64,000 bases of DNA from assembly GCF_000012505.1 (NCBI RefSeq), contig NC_007513.1:1364001-1428000 (forward strand), written 5' to 3'. The stretch is from Synechococcus sp. CC9902 (GTDB lineage Bacteria > Cyanobacteriota > Cyanobacteriia > PCC-6307 > Cyanobiaceae). The position numbers and the translations under genes were made by a program. The notes beneath the pieces were generated by a model. It saw nothing but the letters and a program-made list of their open reading frames with translations. It was not told the DNA's origin and did no database searches. Numbering within the stretch: position 1 is the first letter of the stretch; each line of letters begins with the position of its first letter. Below, one piece after another: positions 18,750 to 27,243 of this stretch.

Positions 18750-19508
18750 ATGCAGGACGGCCGGCGGGCCTTACATTCTCGAGGTTTTCCTGACGACTGT
18801 TCACCGTTGACAGCGGCACTGGCAACCCGAGAAAGCGCTCTGCAGGTTGGGATCGACCGGTTCTGGGCACCCTTGGCCATGCTGGCCACGCAAGACTTGG
18901 CTCTGCCATTGCAGTTCCGGGAACGGCTGGTGTTGCATCGCGAACGACTGCCGCACCACGGACCTGTGCTTTTGGCGCCAACCCATCGGGCCCGTTGGGA
19001 TGCGCTGCTCTTACCCATGGCAGCAGGCCGACGGGTCACGGGCCGCGACTGTCGCTTCATGGTGACGACGACGGAAATGAAAGGTCTGCAGGGATGGTTC
19101 CTGCAACGTTTGGGCTGTTTCCCTGTGAATCAAGGTCGCCCATCGATGACCACACTGCGGTTTGCCATTGATTTATTGGCCAGTGGCCAGCAGCTGGTGA
19201 TGTTTCCAGAGGGGCGGATTCAACGCACCGATGCCCCGATTCAGGTGCGTGGTGGTCTGATGCGTCTTGCCCAGCTCGCCCAAAGCCAAGGGGTCCATGT
19301 TCCTGTTATCCCAGTTGGTCTGGGCTACAGCCAAGCTCCACCACGACCGTTGAGTCGTGCAGCGGTCTGTTTTGGCGAGGCGTTGCACGTCCCGAAAGAA
19401 ACGGGCCGAGATGCGGCAGAAGAGTTCAACATCCAACTCACCGCTGCGATGCATACGGCTGAACAAGCGGCCCGCAAGGCTGTTGGACGACCCCTAAAAG
19501 CCTTCTAA
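18750..19508 (+). CDS. 1-acyl-sn-glycerol-3-phosphate acyltransferase family protein
   Basis: A PlsC-type acyltransferase of 252 residues that acylates lysophosphatidic acid or a related acceptor at the membrane. The catalytic H-x4-D is THRARWD, and the later blocks FPVNQGRPS and MFPEGRIQR are the expected acceptor-binding and glycerolipid motifs. The N-terminal 35 residues are poorly conserved, so the true start could be downstream of 18750. It is divergent from pdxJ. Confidence 0.82.
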   Translation: MQDGRRALHSRGFPDDCSPLTAALATRESALQVGIDRFWAPLAMLATQDLALPLQFRERLVLHRERLPHHGPVLLAPTHRARWDALLLPMAAGRRVTGRDCRFMVTTTEMKGLQGWFLQRLGCFPVNQGRPSMTTLRFAIDLLASGQQLVMFPEGRIQRTDAPIQVRGGLMRLAQLAQSQGVHVPVIPVGLGYSQAPPRPLSRAAVCFGEALHVPKETGRDAAEEFNIQLTAAMHTAEQAARKAVGRPLKAF

Positions 19509-19537
19509 AGTCCGCGCAAATTGCTCTGACTGACCCC

Positions 19538-20065
19538 ATGGGTTGTCGCTCTCTGCTGACGGCTGCCGCCCTGGTGGCCACCCTTGGCGTCACAGCTCCG
19601 CCGGTCCTCGCTCAACAGGCCTCCAGCGACAGGGTTTTGGCGCAACCCGACAGTGGCTTTAACCCATCGGCCGTTCGCGGCATGATTTCCCGTGGCGATG
19701 CCGCCGCAGCCCGGGGAGACCTAGCCAGCGCTCGTACCGAATACGACAAAGCCCGGAAAGTGTCGAAACAGCTGTTGTCGTTCTATCGAGATTTAAGCGG
19801 CGCGTTCCGCGGCCTGGATGCACGGATTCCCCGCGAAATGGACGAAAAAGGACGTGAAGCCCTTGGATTATTAGCGGAATCTGATCTGCGCTTAGCGGCC
19901 CTCTTCCGTCGTCAAAACCAACCCGAAGTGGCCGTTCCCGTCCTCGTCGAGGTGGTGAAGCTGATGACACCCTCCAAACCTCAGGGCCAAAAGGCCTATC
20001 AGAGCCTTGTCGAACTTGGTTTTGTCGAAACGGAGTTCAAGGGTGCATCAAGGCCAGGCAGCTGA
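19538..20065 (+). CDS. Secreted conserved protein, function unknown
   Basis: A 175-residue protein with a signal peptide (CRSLLTAAALVATLGVTAPPVLAQQ). The mature part is helical and contains two possible TPR-like pairs (AAARGDLASARTEYDKARKV; LLAESDLRLAALFRRQNQPEVA). It is probably periplasmic or lumenal. It is followed at 37 bp by bolA on the same strand. There is no name I can support. Confidence 0.7.
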   Translation: MGCRSLLTAAALVATLGVTAPPVLAQQASSDRVLAQPDSGFNPSAVRGMISRGDAAAARGDLASARTEYDKARKVSKQLLSFYRDLSGAFRGLDARIPREMDEKGREALGLLAESDLRLAALFRRQNQPEVAVPVLVEVVKLMTPSKPQGQKAYQSLVELGFVETEFKGASRPGS

Positions 20066-20102
20066 GTTCATCTGCCAACATCATTGAATTGGGAGTTTTG
20101 TC

Positions 20103-20336
20103 ATGGTGCAGCCGTCCGCGGTCGAATCTGCAATCCAACGGGCCATTCCTGATGCAACGGTGACCGTTGAAGATCTCACTGGCGGTGGAGACCATCTCCA
20201 AGTGAGTGTGGTGTCCACTGCGTTCAGTGGCCTGTCGCGCATCCGACAACACCAAATGGTGTATGGAGCACTGCAACAGGAGCTTGCCAGTGAGGCCATT
20301 CATGCTTTGGCTCTCAGCACCTCCGTCCCTTCCTAA
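20103..20336 (+). CDS. bolA: BolA-family protein
   Basis: A 77-residue single-domain BolA with the helix-turn-helix-like end [21 protein letters not shown] and the middle [27 protein letters not shown]. BolA proteins form a [2Fe-2S] complex with CGFS monothiol glutaredoxins, and the next gene (24 bp downstream) is exactly such a glutaredoxin, so an iron-sulfur or redox regulatory pair is expected. Confidence 0.9.
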   Translation: MVQPSAVESAIQRAIPDATVTVEDLTGGGDHLQVSVVSTAFSGLSRIRQHQMVYGALQQELASEAIHALALSTSVPS

Positions 20337-20360
20337 TTCTCGAGACCTCTTTTCCTCGTC

Positions 20361-20684
20361 ATGGACGCTTCCACCAAATCACGTATCGAAGGCTTGATCG
20401 CGACGAGCCCAATCTTTGTTTTCATGAAGGGCTCCAAATTGATGCCCCAATGCGGCTTCTCCAACAACGTTGTGCAGATTCTTCACTCCCTCGGGGTGAC
20501 TTTTGAAACTTTCGATGTGCTCTCCGACATGGAGATTCGTCAGGGAATCAAAGAATTCTCGAGTTGGCCAACCATTCCTCAGATCTACGTCAAAGGGGAA
20601 TTTATGGGTGGATCCGACATCCTGATCGAGATGTACAACTCTGGCGAACTCAAAGAAAAACTTGAAATTGCCCTCGCGAGTTAA
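20361..20684 (+). CDS. grxD: Monothiol glutaredoxin, CGFS (Grx4/GrxD) type
   Basis: A 107-residue iron-sulfur cluster carrier. The active site reads KGSKLMPQCGFS, followed by the cis-proline region WPTIPQIYVKGEFMGGSDI and a glutathione-binding GG. The length is full for the family. It lies directly after bolA, its usual partner, on the same strand. Confidence 0.95.
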   Translation: MDASTKSRIEGLIATSPIFVFMKGSKLMPQCGFSNNVVQILHSLGVTFETFDVLSDMEIRQGIKEFSSWPTIPQIYVKGEFMGGSDILIEMYNSGELKEKLEIALAS

Positions 20685-20690
20685 ACGGTT

Positions 20691-20963
20691 TTAGTAGCCG
20701 TGGGGATGCTGCATGTAGAGCGTGCTGACGTCCCCATCTGGACCAATGAAACTCGAGGGATCCAAGATCCAGCGGTCGATTAGCTGCTCTAGGCGATGTT
20801 GCTCACGGATGTCGAGGGAGCCGGTTTTACGAAGCGCATGAAGATATCCATCGGCGTAGAGCCGAAGCTCAGAAGGTGTGTGATATCGCGTCGTGAGTTC
20901 TTGGCACGCATCACAAATCGACTGAAAATGACGGATGGCCTGTGGGTCATCAAGTGACGTCAT
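20691..20963 (-). CDS. Small conserved cyanobacterial protein (DUF6761-like)
   Basis: A 90-residue soluble helical protein, starting MTSLDDPQAIRHFQSICDAC and ending in a WILDPSSFIGPDGDVS block. I recall close relatives across cyanobacteria annotated as a domain of unknown function. It is convergent with grxD (6 bp apart) and divergent from the response regulator. Confidence 0.72.
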   Translation of the reverse strand: MTSLDDPQAIRHFQSICDACQELTTRYHTPSELRLYADGYLHALRKTGSLDIREQHRLEQLIDRWILDPSSFIGPDGDVSTLYMQHPHGY

Positions 20964-21038
20964 TGGTGGGAGACGGCAGCTCTCGCTACCAGCGCTTCAT
21001 GAAATTGGTACTAGCCTAGTCGCGCCTCGATCGATCCA

Positions 21039-21806
21039 GTGACCTCAACGCCACAAGACTTACTTACTGAGTCGAACACTCCTACTGACCAGGCCATCTC
21101 CATGCCTGGCTCCGGAAGCGGTCTTGAACCCTCACGTGTTCTGGTGGTTGAGCCTCATCCCACCCTGCGCACTGTTCTGGTGCAGCGTCTTCGTCAAGAC
21201 GGTCACCTCACCGCAGCCGTGGGTCGAGCCGTCGAAGCCCTTGAAATTTGTCAGGATCAATCGCCAGATCTCTTGGTGAGCGCAGAGATCCTTGAGCAGA
21301 GTTCTGCCCTCCGCCTCGCTGGACAACTGCGTTGCCCAGTGATCGTGTTAACAGCTCGCAGTGGTGCCGAACCTGTTGTCGGCCTATTAGAAGATGGTGC
21401 AGACGATGTTTTGCGCAAGCCCTTTGGGCTGGAAGAGTTAGCAGCGCGTTGCCGCACCCTTTTAAAGAGAGGTCATAGCGGTCTGCAAGAGCGCGTCACC
21501 GTCGGTCCCCTAGAGGTGCATCTCTTGCTGAGACAGGTCACGCTCCGCGACAAACCTGTGGAACTCAGTCCTCGGGAATTTGCTCTGCTCTGCGCCTTAC
21601 TCATGCCCCCAGGGCTGGTACGCAGTCGCCAAGAATTGCTTCGGATGGCATGGCCTCCCTTCAGTGGTGGTCCTCGCTCTGTGGATACTCAAGTTCTAAC
21701 CCTGCGGCGCAAGCTCGAGCAGGCAGGTCTTGGCGAGGGCGGTGGGATCACCACTGTGCGTCAACGGGGCTATCGCTTCAGCCTGGATAACTTGCCGGCA
21801 AGCTGA
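21039..21806 (+). CDS. OmpR-type response regulator with degenerate receiver
   Basis: A 255-residue two-domain regulator. A receiver at about 33-145 keeps the conserved Thr (VLTARS) and Lys (LRKPF), but the acidic pair is reduced to VEP and the phospho-acceptor position reads LLVSAEI instead of VVLDVML, so classical Asp phosphorylation looks impossible. The C-terminal winged helix (ELSPREFALLCAL...GYRFSLD) is complete and should bind DNA. The start is GTG at 21039; a later ATG at 21102 is possible. The last 29 bases overlap the convergent membrane gene. Confidence 0.85.
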   Translation: MTSTPQDLLTESNTPTDQAISMPGSGSGLEPSRVLVVEPHPTLRTVLVQRLRQDGHLTAAVGRAVEALEICQDQSPDLLVSAEILEQSSALRLAGQLRCPVIVLTARSGAEPVVGLLEDGADDVLRKPFGLEELAARCRTLLKRGHSGLQERVTVGPLEVHLLLRQVTLRDKPVELSPREFALLCALLMPPGLVRSRQELLRMAWPPFSGGPRSVDTQVLTLRRKLEQAGLGEGGGITTVRQRGYRFSLDNLPAS

Positions 21807-22323
21807 TCCAGCCCTGGCTGATCGCCAAACCAGACACCAGCTCTCCAACCACCATGAGAGCTGCAAGGGAAGCAAGCACTTGGTAGGTCCAAGGAGGGGT
21901 CAGTCGACCGATTCCCATGGTTGAAATGGAAGCCCGCTCACTGAGCAGTTTCAGAAACAAATCGAACCGTTCAATGCGCTGCGGAAGCAATTGATGACGA
22001 CAATCAGCGGCTTTTAGGTAATACACGGTGCCTCCTTGGCTCGTTCCTACAGGAACCAAGGCACGGATATCGGCCCAGTCCATCGACCAGCTCCGTCGCA
22101 ATAACCAACGAATCCAGCCGGGATAACGCACCCGAAGGCCGGCAGCATCGGTTTCAACCTGCTCGCTCAGCAAACCCACAACCAACACAAGCCCGAGAAT
22201 CAGGCCAGCAACCATTAACGGCCTCAAGGATTCGGGGGCCAAGACGGGCAAGGGCAGCACCAACGCCACGTACAGGCTCAACAGGGTGAAGCGAATCAGA
22301 GGAGAAAGGCCAAAACGTTCCAT
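21778..22323 (-). CDS. Membrane protein of unknown function
   Basis: A 181-residue protein with two hydrophobic segments near the N-terminus (about 10-50) and one near the C-terminus (about 150-172). The soluble loop between them (RYPGWIRWLLRRSWSMDWADI) resembles a bacterial PH-like domain. Its 3' end overlaps the 3' end of the response regulator by 29 bases, convergent. No function can be named. Confidence 0.7.
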   Translation of the reverse strand: MERFGLSPLIRFTLLSLYVALVLPLPVLAPESLRPLMVAGLILGLVLVVGLLSEQVETDAAGLRVRYPGWIRWLLRRSWSMDWADIRALVPVGTSQGGTVYYLKAADCRHQLLPQRIERFDLFLKLLSERASISTMGIGRLTPPWTYQVLASLAALMVVGELVSGLAISQGWISLPASYPG

Positions 22324-22328
22324 GGGAT

Positions 22329-22613
22329 TTAGCGATCGTCGGGTGATCCAGGCAACGGCTCAATCAATTCGGAAGGCACATAAACCCCTTCAAACACCTC
22401 AGCTTCTCGACCCTTCCAAAATTTGCCCAAGCGCATCAAATCGGCATGGGCTTCTTGGAGTTTGGCGATGTACTCCAGCGGATCCATCGTGTTTTTGGCC
22501 GCTTTTAGTTTCTGAAGCCGAAGGATTTGGAGGTTCCACGGTTTGTGAATATCCCCGCGTTGCTCCATGAATCGCGCAAGTTGTTCAGACGATGGCTGCG
22601 GATTGGTCGGCAT
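22329..22613 (-). CDS. Conserved hypothetical protein
   Basis: A 94-residue soluble protein rich in charged helix (ILRLQKLKAAKNTMDPLEYIAKLQEAHADLMRLGKFWKG is its core). It lies five bases upstream of the membrane gene and about 35 bases after crtH on the same strand, so the three may be one transcript. No recognised family. Confidence 0.65.
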   Translation of the reverse strand: MPTNPQPSSEQLARFMEQRGDIHKPWNLQILRLQKLKAAKNTMDPLEYIAKLQEAHADLMRLGKFWKGREAEVFEGVYVPSELIEPLPGSPDDR

Positions 22614-22648
22614 CGCATCTTTTCAGTAGGCAAAGGCTAATCAGCCCA

Positions 22649-24220
22649 TCACGCCGGCAGGGCCCAGGGGTTCAGGCCTAAATCGGCACCAACCCGATGC
22701 GCGCAGGCAAAACCGCTGAAGGCAACTGCATTCAGCCCTTGCCCGGGGAAACAAGAATCCCCAACGCAATACAGGTGCTTCACTCCCGTGCGATTGAACG
22801 GCATCGGCAACAACCCCGGCAATTGCATCGCTGGAATCGGCCCATAACTGCCTTGAAATCGTCCCAGAAAGCGCCGGTGGCTGCGCGGTGTTCCGATCTC
22901 CTTGTGGGTGATCGCCCCAGAGAGACCAGGAAGAATGGCCTCTAAGCGTTGAATCATCCGTGCCGCATCAGCCTCTTTTTTGACTTTGTAATCCGACGGA
23001 CTCAGCCCTTTCCATGCCTCCATCGATGACGGCGTAAACGTATGGACGATGTGATGCCCCGACGGTGCTAAATCGGGATCGAGCAGCGATGGCATCGACA
23101 CAAAAATCACGCCCTGCTCGTCTTCCATCCGCTCCCAGTCCTCCAGCAACAAGTGATGGCAATGGGTGCCAGCCGGAATCACATCGGCCCGTACGCCCAG
23201 ATGTAGCGATAAAAACGAGGGCGACGGTACGTAACGTCGGCGCCAAACCTGCTCCTTGGCCGGTGTTTGGTCGGAACCGACGAGGGCCTGACCTTCCCCC
23301 TTTGTCCCTGCCACCTCACCCGAGAAGGTGTCCCAACGGGTGGCATTGGAAATCACCCGTTTGGCATAGATGATTTCGCCATCAGCCAGCTTCACGCCAA
23401 CGGCCTGGCCCTTCTCGATCAACACTTGGGTGACGCGGGCTTTGTAACGAATCGATCCGCCATGGCGCTCCAACCCTTTCACAAGCTTCTGAGAGATCAC
23501 ACCCACTCCACCTTTGGGGTAATTGATTCCACCGGCATGACGGTCTGAAAAGACCATGCCTGCGTTGATCATTGGTGTGCGATCGGCTGGCATCACCGAC
23601 CAGCAAAAACATTCGATATCAATGAACTTCAACAGTTGTGGATCTTTGATGTGTTGACGCGCAACGGCCCCGACGTTGAAGGGAAGCCAACGCGCTAACC
23701 CCAAGCAGGCGAAGGGCGCTTTGAAAAAAACCTTGGTGAGATAAGCAGGGTCCTCAAGCGACAACAACGGCATCGCATCTAGGCAGTTGAACACCTGCCA
23801 GCAGGCGTCATAGAAGCGACGAATACCTTCGGCTTCATGGGGGAAACGGGCTGAAAGATCCGCAATAAAGGTGTCGTAATCACGGTCGACGGCAATGCGT
23901 AACCCGCCAGGCATGTGATATTCCAGCTGGGCCTGATCGGGAATGGTGTCGCAGTGTTCCCCGATGTCCGCCAGGGCGCGCGTCAGCAGGTTGGTGTAGC
24001 CCTTCTCCCCAAATCCAAAAATCATCGAGGCACCCACATCAAAGGTGTAGCCGTTCCGATGAAACGCGCCTCCACTACCGCCAGGGATGAGGTACCTCTC
24101 CAGTACCAGCGTTTTTGCACCCTTCGCCGCAAGCTGGCTCGCTGTGACCAAACCACCCACACCAGAGCCGATCACGACGGCATCCCATTGCTGCTGATCG
24201 ACCAAAGCTTCGAACACCAC
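22649..24220 (-). CDS. crtH: Carotene cis-trans isomerase CrtH
   Basis: A 523-residue flavoprotein that isomerises poly-cis-lycopene to all-trans lycopene. The FAD-binding N-terminus is VVIGSGVGGLVTASQLAAKG, followed by LERYLIPGGSGGAFHRNGYTFD. The C-terminus carries the family block YCVGDSCFPGQGLNAVAFSG. Length and motifs separate it from CrtI-type desaturases. Translation starts at GTG 24220. Confidence 0.92.
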   Translation of the reverse strand: MVFEALVDQQQWDAVVIGSGVGGLVTASQLAAKGAKTLVLERYLIPGGSGGAFHRNGYTFDVGASMIFGFGEKGYTNLLTRALADIGEHCDTIPDQAQLEYHMPGGLRIAVDRDYDTFIADLSARFPHEAEGIRRFYDACWQVFNCLDAMPLLSLEDPAYLTKVFFKAPFACLGLARWLPFNVGAVARQHIKDPQLLKFIDIECFCWSVMPADRTPMINAGMVFSDRHAGGINYPKGGVGVISQKLVKGLERHGGSIRYKARVTQVLIEKGQAVGVKLADGEIIYAKRVISNATRWDTFSGEVAGTKGEGQALVGSDQTPAKEQVWRRRYVPSPSFLSLHLGVRADVIPAGTHCHHLLLEDWERMEDEQGVIFVSMPSLLDPDLAPSGHHIVHTFTPSSMEAWKGLSPSDYKVKKEADAARMIQRLEAILPGLSGAITHKEIGTPRSHRRFLGRFQGSYGPIPAMQLPGLLPMPFNRTGVKHLYCVGDSCFPGQGLNAVAFSGFACAHRVGADLGLNPWALPA

Positions 24221-24231
24221 TAGTGATGACG

Positions 24232-24520
24232 CTAAGGGGCAGCCTGCGGAGTTGGATCCAAGTGATGAATTGGGGGGTTCACGGTGAGGATGACCTCAGA
24301 CCGCACGGGCCGTCCCAGTGCTGAACTGCAGCGTTGATCGATTTGATCGCGCAGCCCATCGATCACAAAGCCGTCCTGCGGTTGTACCGGGTTGATGTAA
24401 ACCACCACAAAGGCAGTCCGGCCATGCTGTTGCACGGTGGAATCCCACCAATTGCTGCATCAACACGGCGCGCGTGATCTCCACACACTGGTCTGCGCTG
24501 CAGCCTGCCGCTTGGGCCAT
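24232..24520 (-). pseudogene. Small protein gene broken by a +1 frameshift
   Basis: Two minus-strand frames join into one sensible protein if one G is removed in the GGTGGG run near 24441-24446: MAQAAGCSADQCVEITRAVL, then MQQLV, then DSTVQQHGRTAFVVVYINP, ending VNPPIHHLDPTPQAAP. As read, the first frame continues into an out-of-frame tail and the second starts internally at 24435. It could be a pseudogene, a base-calling error in a G run, or a programmed shift. It lies between crtH and trmFO. Function unknown. Confidence 0.55.
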
Positions 24521-24640
24521 CGAGCATCAACGCAGACGACCCATCAGCACGTGAGCCGACAGCCCAGCCAAGGGCATCACCGCGTTAGCCCAAACCCCGA
24601 AGCGCAGTTCGAGACGTCGAGCCGAAGCGGTGGAGAGGGG

Positions 24641-26023
24641 TCATGCCAGCAATGGTTCTGGGATGAGCGCACGAATCGGCTCTAAATCAGCCAAGGATCG
24701 ATCGCGATACGCGCCGTAACGGGCCCGTTTGTCGCGAATCCGTTCGGGCAGGTCTGGCAGCAGCCCAAAGTTGGGGGGCATGGGCTGAAACTTCTTTGTG
24801 GGGGCTTCGCTCACGAAGTGGGTGAGAGCACCAGCCATCGTGGTGTTGGGCAACGCGATGGGATCCAAACCCCGCACAAGCCGCGCCGCATTGGTTCCCG
24901 CGAGCCAACCACCAGCGACCGCCGCCGCGTACCCCTCGGTTCCCGTGATCTGACCTGCGGCCAAGAGATGCCGGCGTGTGCGGAACTGCAGCGTTGGGTC
25001 CAGCAGCTGAGGGGATTCAAGGAAGGTGTTGCGGTGCATCACCCCAAACCGAACAAATTCCGCCTGGGCCAAACCGGGAATCATCTGTAAGACCCGCCTC
25101 TGTTCACCCCATTTGAGGTTGGTCTGAAAACCCACAAGATTCCATAAGCGACCGTCTTTGTCTTCCTGACGCAGTTGAACAACGGCGTAGGCACGCTTCG
25201 CCCTCCGCACGTCACGGTCGTTGACGTCTCCCCAGCGGGGATCCCAAAGACCAATGGGCTTCAGAGGGCCATAGCGCATCGTGTCTTCACCACGACGAGC
25301 CAACTCCTCAATCGGTAAGCAACCCTCAAAGAATTTGGCACTCTCCTGATCAAAATCCTTGAGTTCCGCCTGTTCTGCCTCCAGTAGAGCCTCGCGGAAC
25401 GCGAGAAACTCGGCCTTATTCATCGGGCAGTTGATGTAATCCGCGTCGCCTTTGTCGTAGCGACTTGCTCGGAAAGCCAAATTGAGATCAATGCTGTCGC
25501 CATGAACGATGGGGCTCGCTGCATCGAAGAAATGGCAGTCGTCTCGGCCGGTAAATCCCCGCAAATCGTTGGCTAGCGACTCACTGGTGAGTGGGCCTGT
25601 CGCGAGCACGGTGACGGCATCAACCTCCGGCAGGTCCATCTGCTCGCGACGTTCAATCGTCACCAAGGGGTGTTGATCAAGGATCTCCGTAAGCGCGGCG
25701 CTGTAACGACCGCGATCCACGGCGAGAGCACCACCGGCAGGAACGGCGTGATCATCAGCTGTGCGAATCACGAGGGAGCCCAACCGTCGCAACTCCTCTT
25801 GCAACAATCCAGCTGCGCGATCGCTACTCAGGGCACCAAAACTATTGCTGCACACCAATTCAGCAAAATCGCTGCTGTGATGGGCTGGCGAGCGACGCAC
25901 CGGCCGCATCTCCACCAAGGTGACTGGAATGCCAGCACAGGCCACTTGCCACGCAGCTTCAGTGCCAGCAAGACCTGCCCCCAACACAGTGACGGATCGC
26001 TTGACGGATCGATCGTTGGGCAA
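24641..26023 (-). CDS. trmFO: TrmFO, folate-dependent tRNA (uracil-54-C5) methyltransferase
   Basis: A 460-residue FAD enzyme that makes m5U54 in the tRNA T-loop using methylene-tetrahydrofolate. The FAD motif [14 protein letters not shown] lies at the N-terminus, followed by [28 protein letters not shown] and the C-terminal [12 protein letters not shown]. The start at 26023 is TTG, since no ATG precedes the conserved core. The length is normal. Confidence 0.94.
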   Translation of the reverse strand: MPNDRSVKRSVTVLGAGLAGTEAAWQVACAGIPVTLVEMRPVRRSPAHHSSDFAELVCSNSFGALSSDRAAGLLQEELRRLGSLVIRTADDHAVPAGGALAVDRGRYSAALTEILDQHPLVTIERREQMDLPEVDAVTVLATGPLTSESLANDLRGFTGRDDCHFFDAASPIVHGDSIDLNLAFRASRYDKGDADYINCPMNKAEFLAFREALLEAEQAELKDFDQESAKFFEGCLPIEELARRGEDTMRYGPLKPIGLWDPRWGDVNDRDVRRAKRAYAVVQLRQEDKDGRLWNLVGFQTNLKWGEQRRVLQMIPGLAQAEFVRFGVMHRNTFLESPQLLDPTLQFRTRRHLLAAGQITGTEGYAAAVAGGWLAGTNAARLVRGLDPIALPNTTMAGALTHFVSEAPTKKFQPMPPNFGLLPDLPERIRDKRARYGAYRDRSLADLEPIRALIPEPLLA

Positions 26024-26071
26024 CGGAGTGGCCGAGGCAGCCCTCAGCCTACGAATTTTTAAAGGCTTGAA

Positions 26072-26203
26072 TCAGGCGCGGCTGCGTCTTAACAAAAGCT
26101 GCAGTTGTCCAACGGCAGCACGGCCGATGTTGAAGGCCGCCCAGCTCAGCGCCGCAAGGATTGGAGCAATCACGAGGAAGACACGGGCGTCAATGCCGAG
26201 CAC
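26072..26203 (-). CDS. psbY: Photosystem II protein PsbY
   Basis: A one-helix PSII subunit near cytochrome b559. The 43-residue reading from GTG 26203 matches the PsbY core: IDARVFLVIAPILAALSWAAFNIGRAAVGQL, then a basic tail LLLRRSRA. The same frame stays open upstream to an ATG at 26284 and would add a second hydrophobic segment (LGLVLILAIVGYSAFSV), giving a 70-residue two-span protein. Known cyanobacterial PsbY is about 40 residues, so the short form is preferred. Confidence 0.82.
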   Translation of the reverse strand: MLGIDARVFLVIAPILAALSWAAFNIGRAAVGQLQLLLRRSRA

Positions 26204-26373
26204 TTGGCCAGTGGTAATCACACTGAAGGCCGAGTAACCGACGATGGCAAGGATCAGAACCAGGCCAAGAGCAACTCGGACCATGCTTGCAACTTGAAAA
26301 TGCGCTCGGTGATCTTACGGACAACACGTCAGATATCGCGCTTTTTCCTTCCAGCTGATCCATTTCGATGCAA

Positions 26374-26922
26374 TCACTCCAGGCGCTGCGCATGCAGTTG
26401 AGCCAAATCTGAGTAACGACGAGCATGGGCTTGCTGCTCCTGCACACACTCCAAAGAGAGTTCTCGACAAACCTTGGCCGGAATCCCCATCACCATCGTT
26501 CGTGGAGGGACGTTCTTCGTCACCACAGAACCTGCCGCGACGAGGGCACCCTCGCCAATGGTGACGCCGTTTAAAACGATGGCGCCAATGCCCACCAAAC
26601 AGCCATCCTTCAGGGTCGCTCCATGGATCACGGCACGGTGACCAACGGTGACCTCTTGGCCAATCCAGACCGGTTGCCCCGGATCGCCATGCAGCACTGC
26701 ACCGTCTTGGACATTGCTGTAAGCGCCGATGGTGATGGCGGCCATGTCTCCCCGTGCCACCGCCGTCGGCCAAAGGCTGCTTCCATCCGCCATTGAAACA
26801 GCTCCGATCACCACGGCGCTTGGAGCCACCCATGCCGAAGGAGCAATCGAAGGATTCGGCCACGGGATCTGCGCTGGCATGGCTGGAATGTCATTGCCCA
26901 ACAGTCTGTTTGTTGACGGCAT
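26374..26922 (-). CDS. Gamma-carbonic-anhydrase-like hexapeptide-repeat protein
   Basis: A 182-residue left-handed beta-helix protein. It shows repeated hexapeptides (VIGAVSMADGS; AITIGAYSNVQDGAVLHG; VTVGHRAVIHGATLKDGCLVGIGAIVLNG) with three histidines in LHG and GHRAVIHG spaced like the zinc ligands of gamma-CA. Such proteins are active anhydrases or inactive homologues (CaiE/YrdA type); the sequence cannot decide. ATG 26922 (MPSTNRLLG) is preferred over one 17 codons upstream. Confidence 0.85.
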   Translation of the reverse strand: MPSTNRLLGNDIPAMPAQIPWPNPSIAPSAWVAPSAVVIGAVSMADGSSLWPTAVARGDMAAITIGAYSNVQDGAVLHGDPGQPVWIGQEVTVGHRAVIHGATLKDGCLVGIGAIVLNGVTIGEGALVAAGSVVTKNVPPRTMVMGIPAKVCRELSLECVQEQQAHARRYSDLAQLHAQRLE

Positions 26923-26973
26923 ACCAAGTGATACTCTCCATTGGTGCCGGATTCGGCATGCCCAAGCGGGCAA

Positions 26974-27045
26974 GGGTCGCTAGCTCAGCGGTAGAGCATC
27001 CGGCTTTTAACCGGCTGGTCCTGAGTTCGAATCTCAGGCGACCCA
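26974..27045 (+). tRNA. tRNA-Lys(TTT)
   Basis: A 72-base cloverleaf: acceptor GGGTCGC pairs with GCGACCC followed by A; D arm GCTC...GAGC; anticodon loop CTTTTAA with anticodon TTT; T arm with GTTCGAATC. CCA is not encoded. Confidence 0.96.
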
Positions 27046-27141
27046 TTCTTACGGAATGATGCCGTCTCAAGACGCATCGTCCTTCTTCTTTTTTAGGCTG
27101 TTAGAAAGCCACTACTTCATAGTTGTGGTCAACGATTTCGA

Positions 27142-27234
27142 ATGGCTTATTTCATCTTTTTCGGAGTCACGATCTTATTAGCTCTTTTGGGAGGTCTTTT
27201 CTCAAGGGCCGCCGCTGAGCGCTACTGGATGTAA
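27142..27234 (+). CDS. Putative 30-residue single-span membrane peptide
   Basis: A short frame reading MAYFIFFGVTILLALLGGLF then SRAAAERYWM and TAA. It has the size and shape of small photosystem, cytochrome b6f or NDH-1 subunits, but I cannot match it to a named one. It sits between tRNA-Lys and the FAD oxidoreductase, 9 bp before the latter. No strong ribosome site is visible. Confidence 0.45.
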   Translation: MAYFIFFGVTILLALLGGLFSRAAAERYWM

Positions 27235-27243
27235 TCGCATCGC

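Noticed and set aside
24527-24640. A 36-residue hydrophobic minus-strand frame after trmFO (LRFGVWANAVMPLAGLSAHV)
   Set aside because: It looks like a small membrane protein, but no start codon of a usual kind lies in a sensible place, so it is not listed as a gene.
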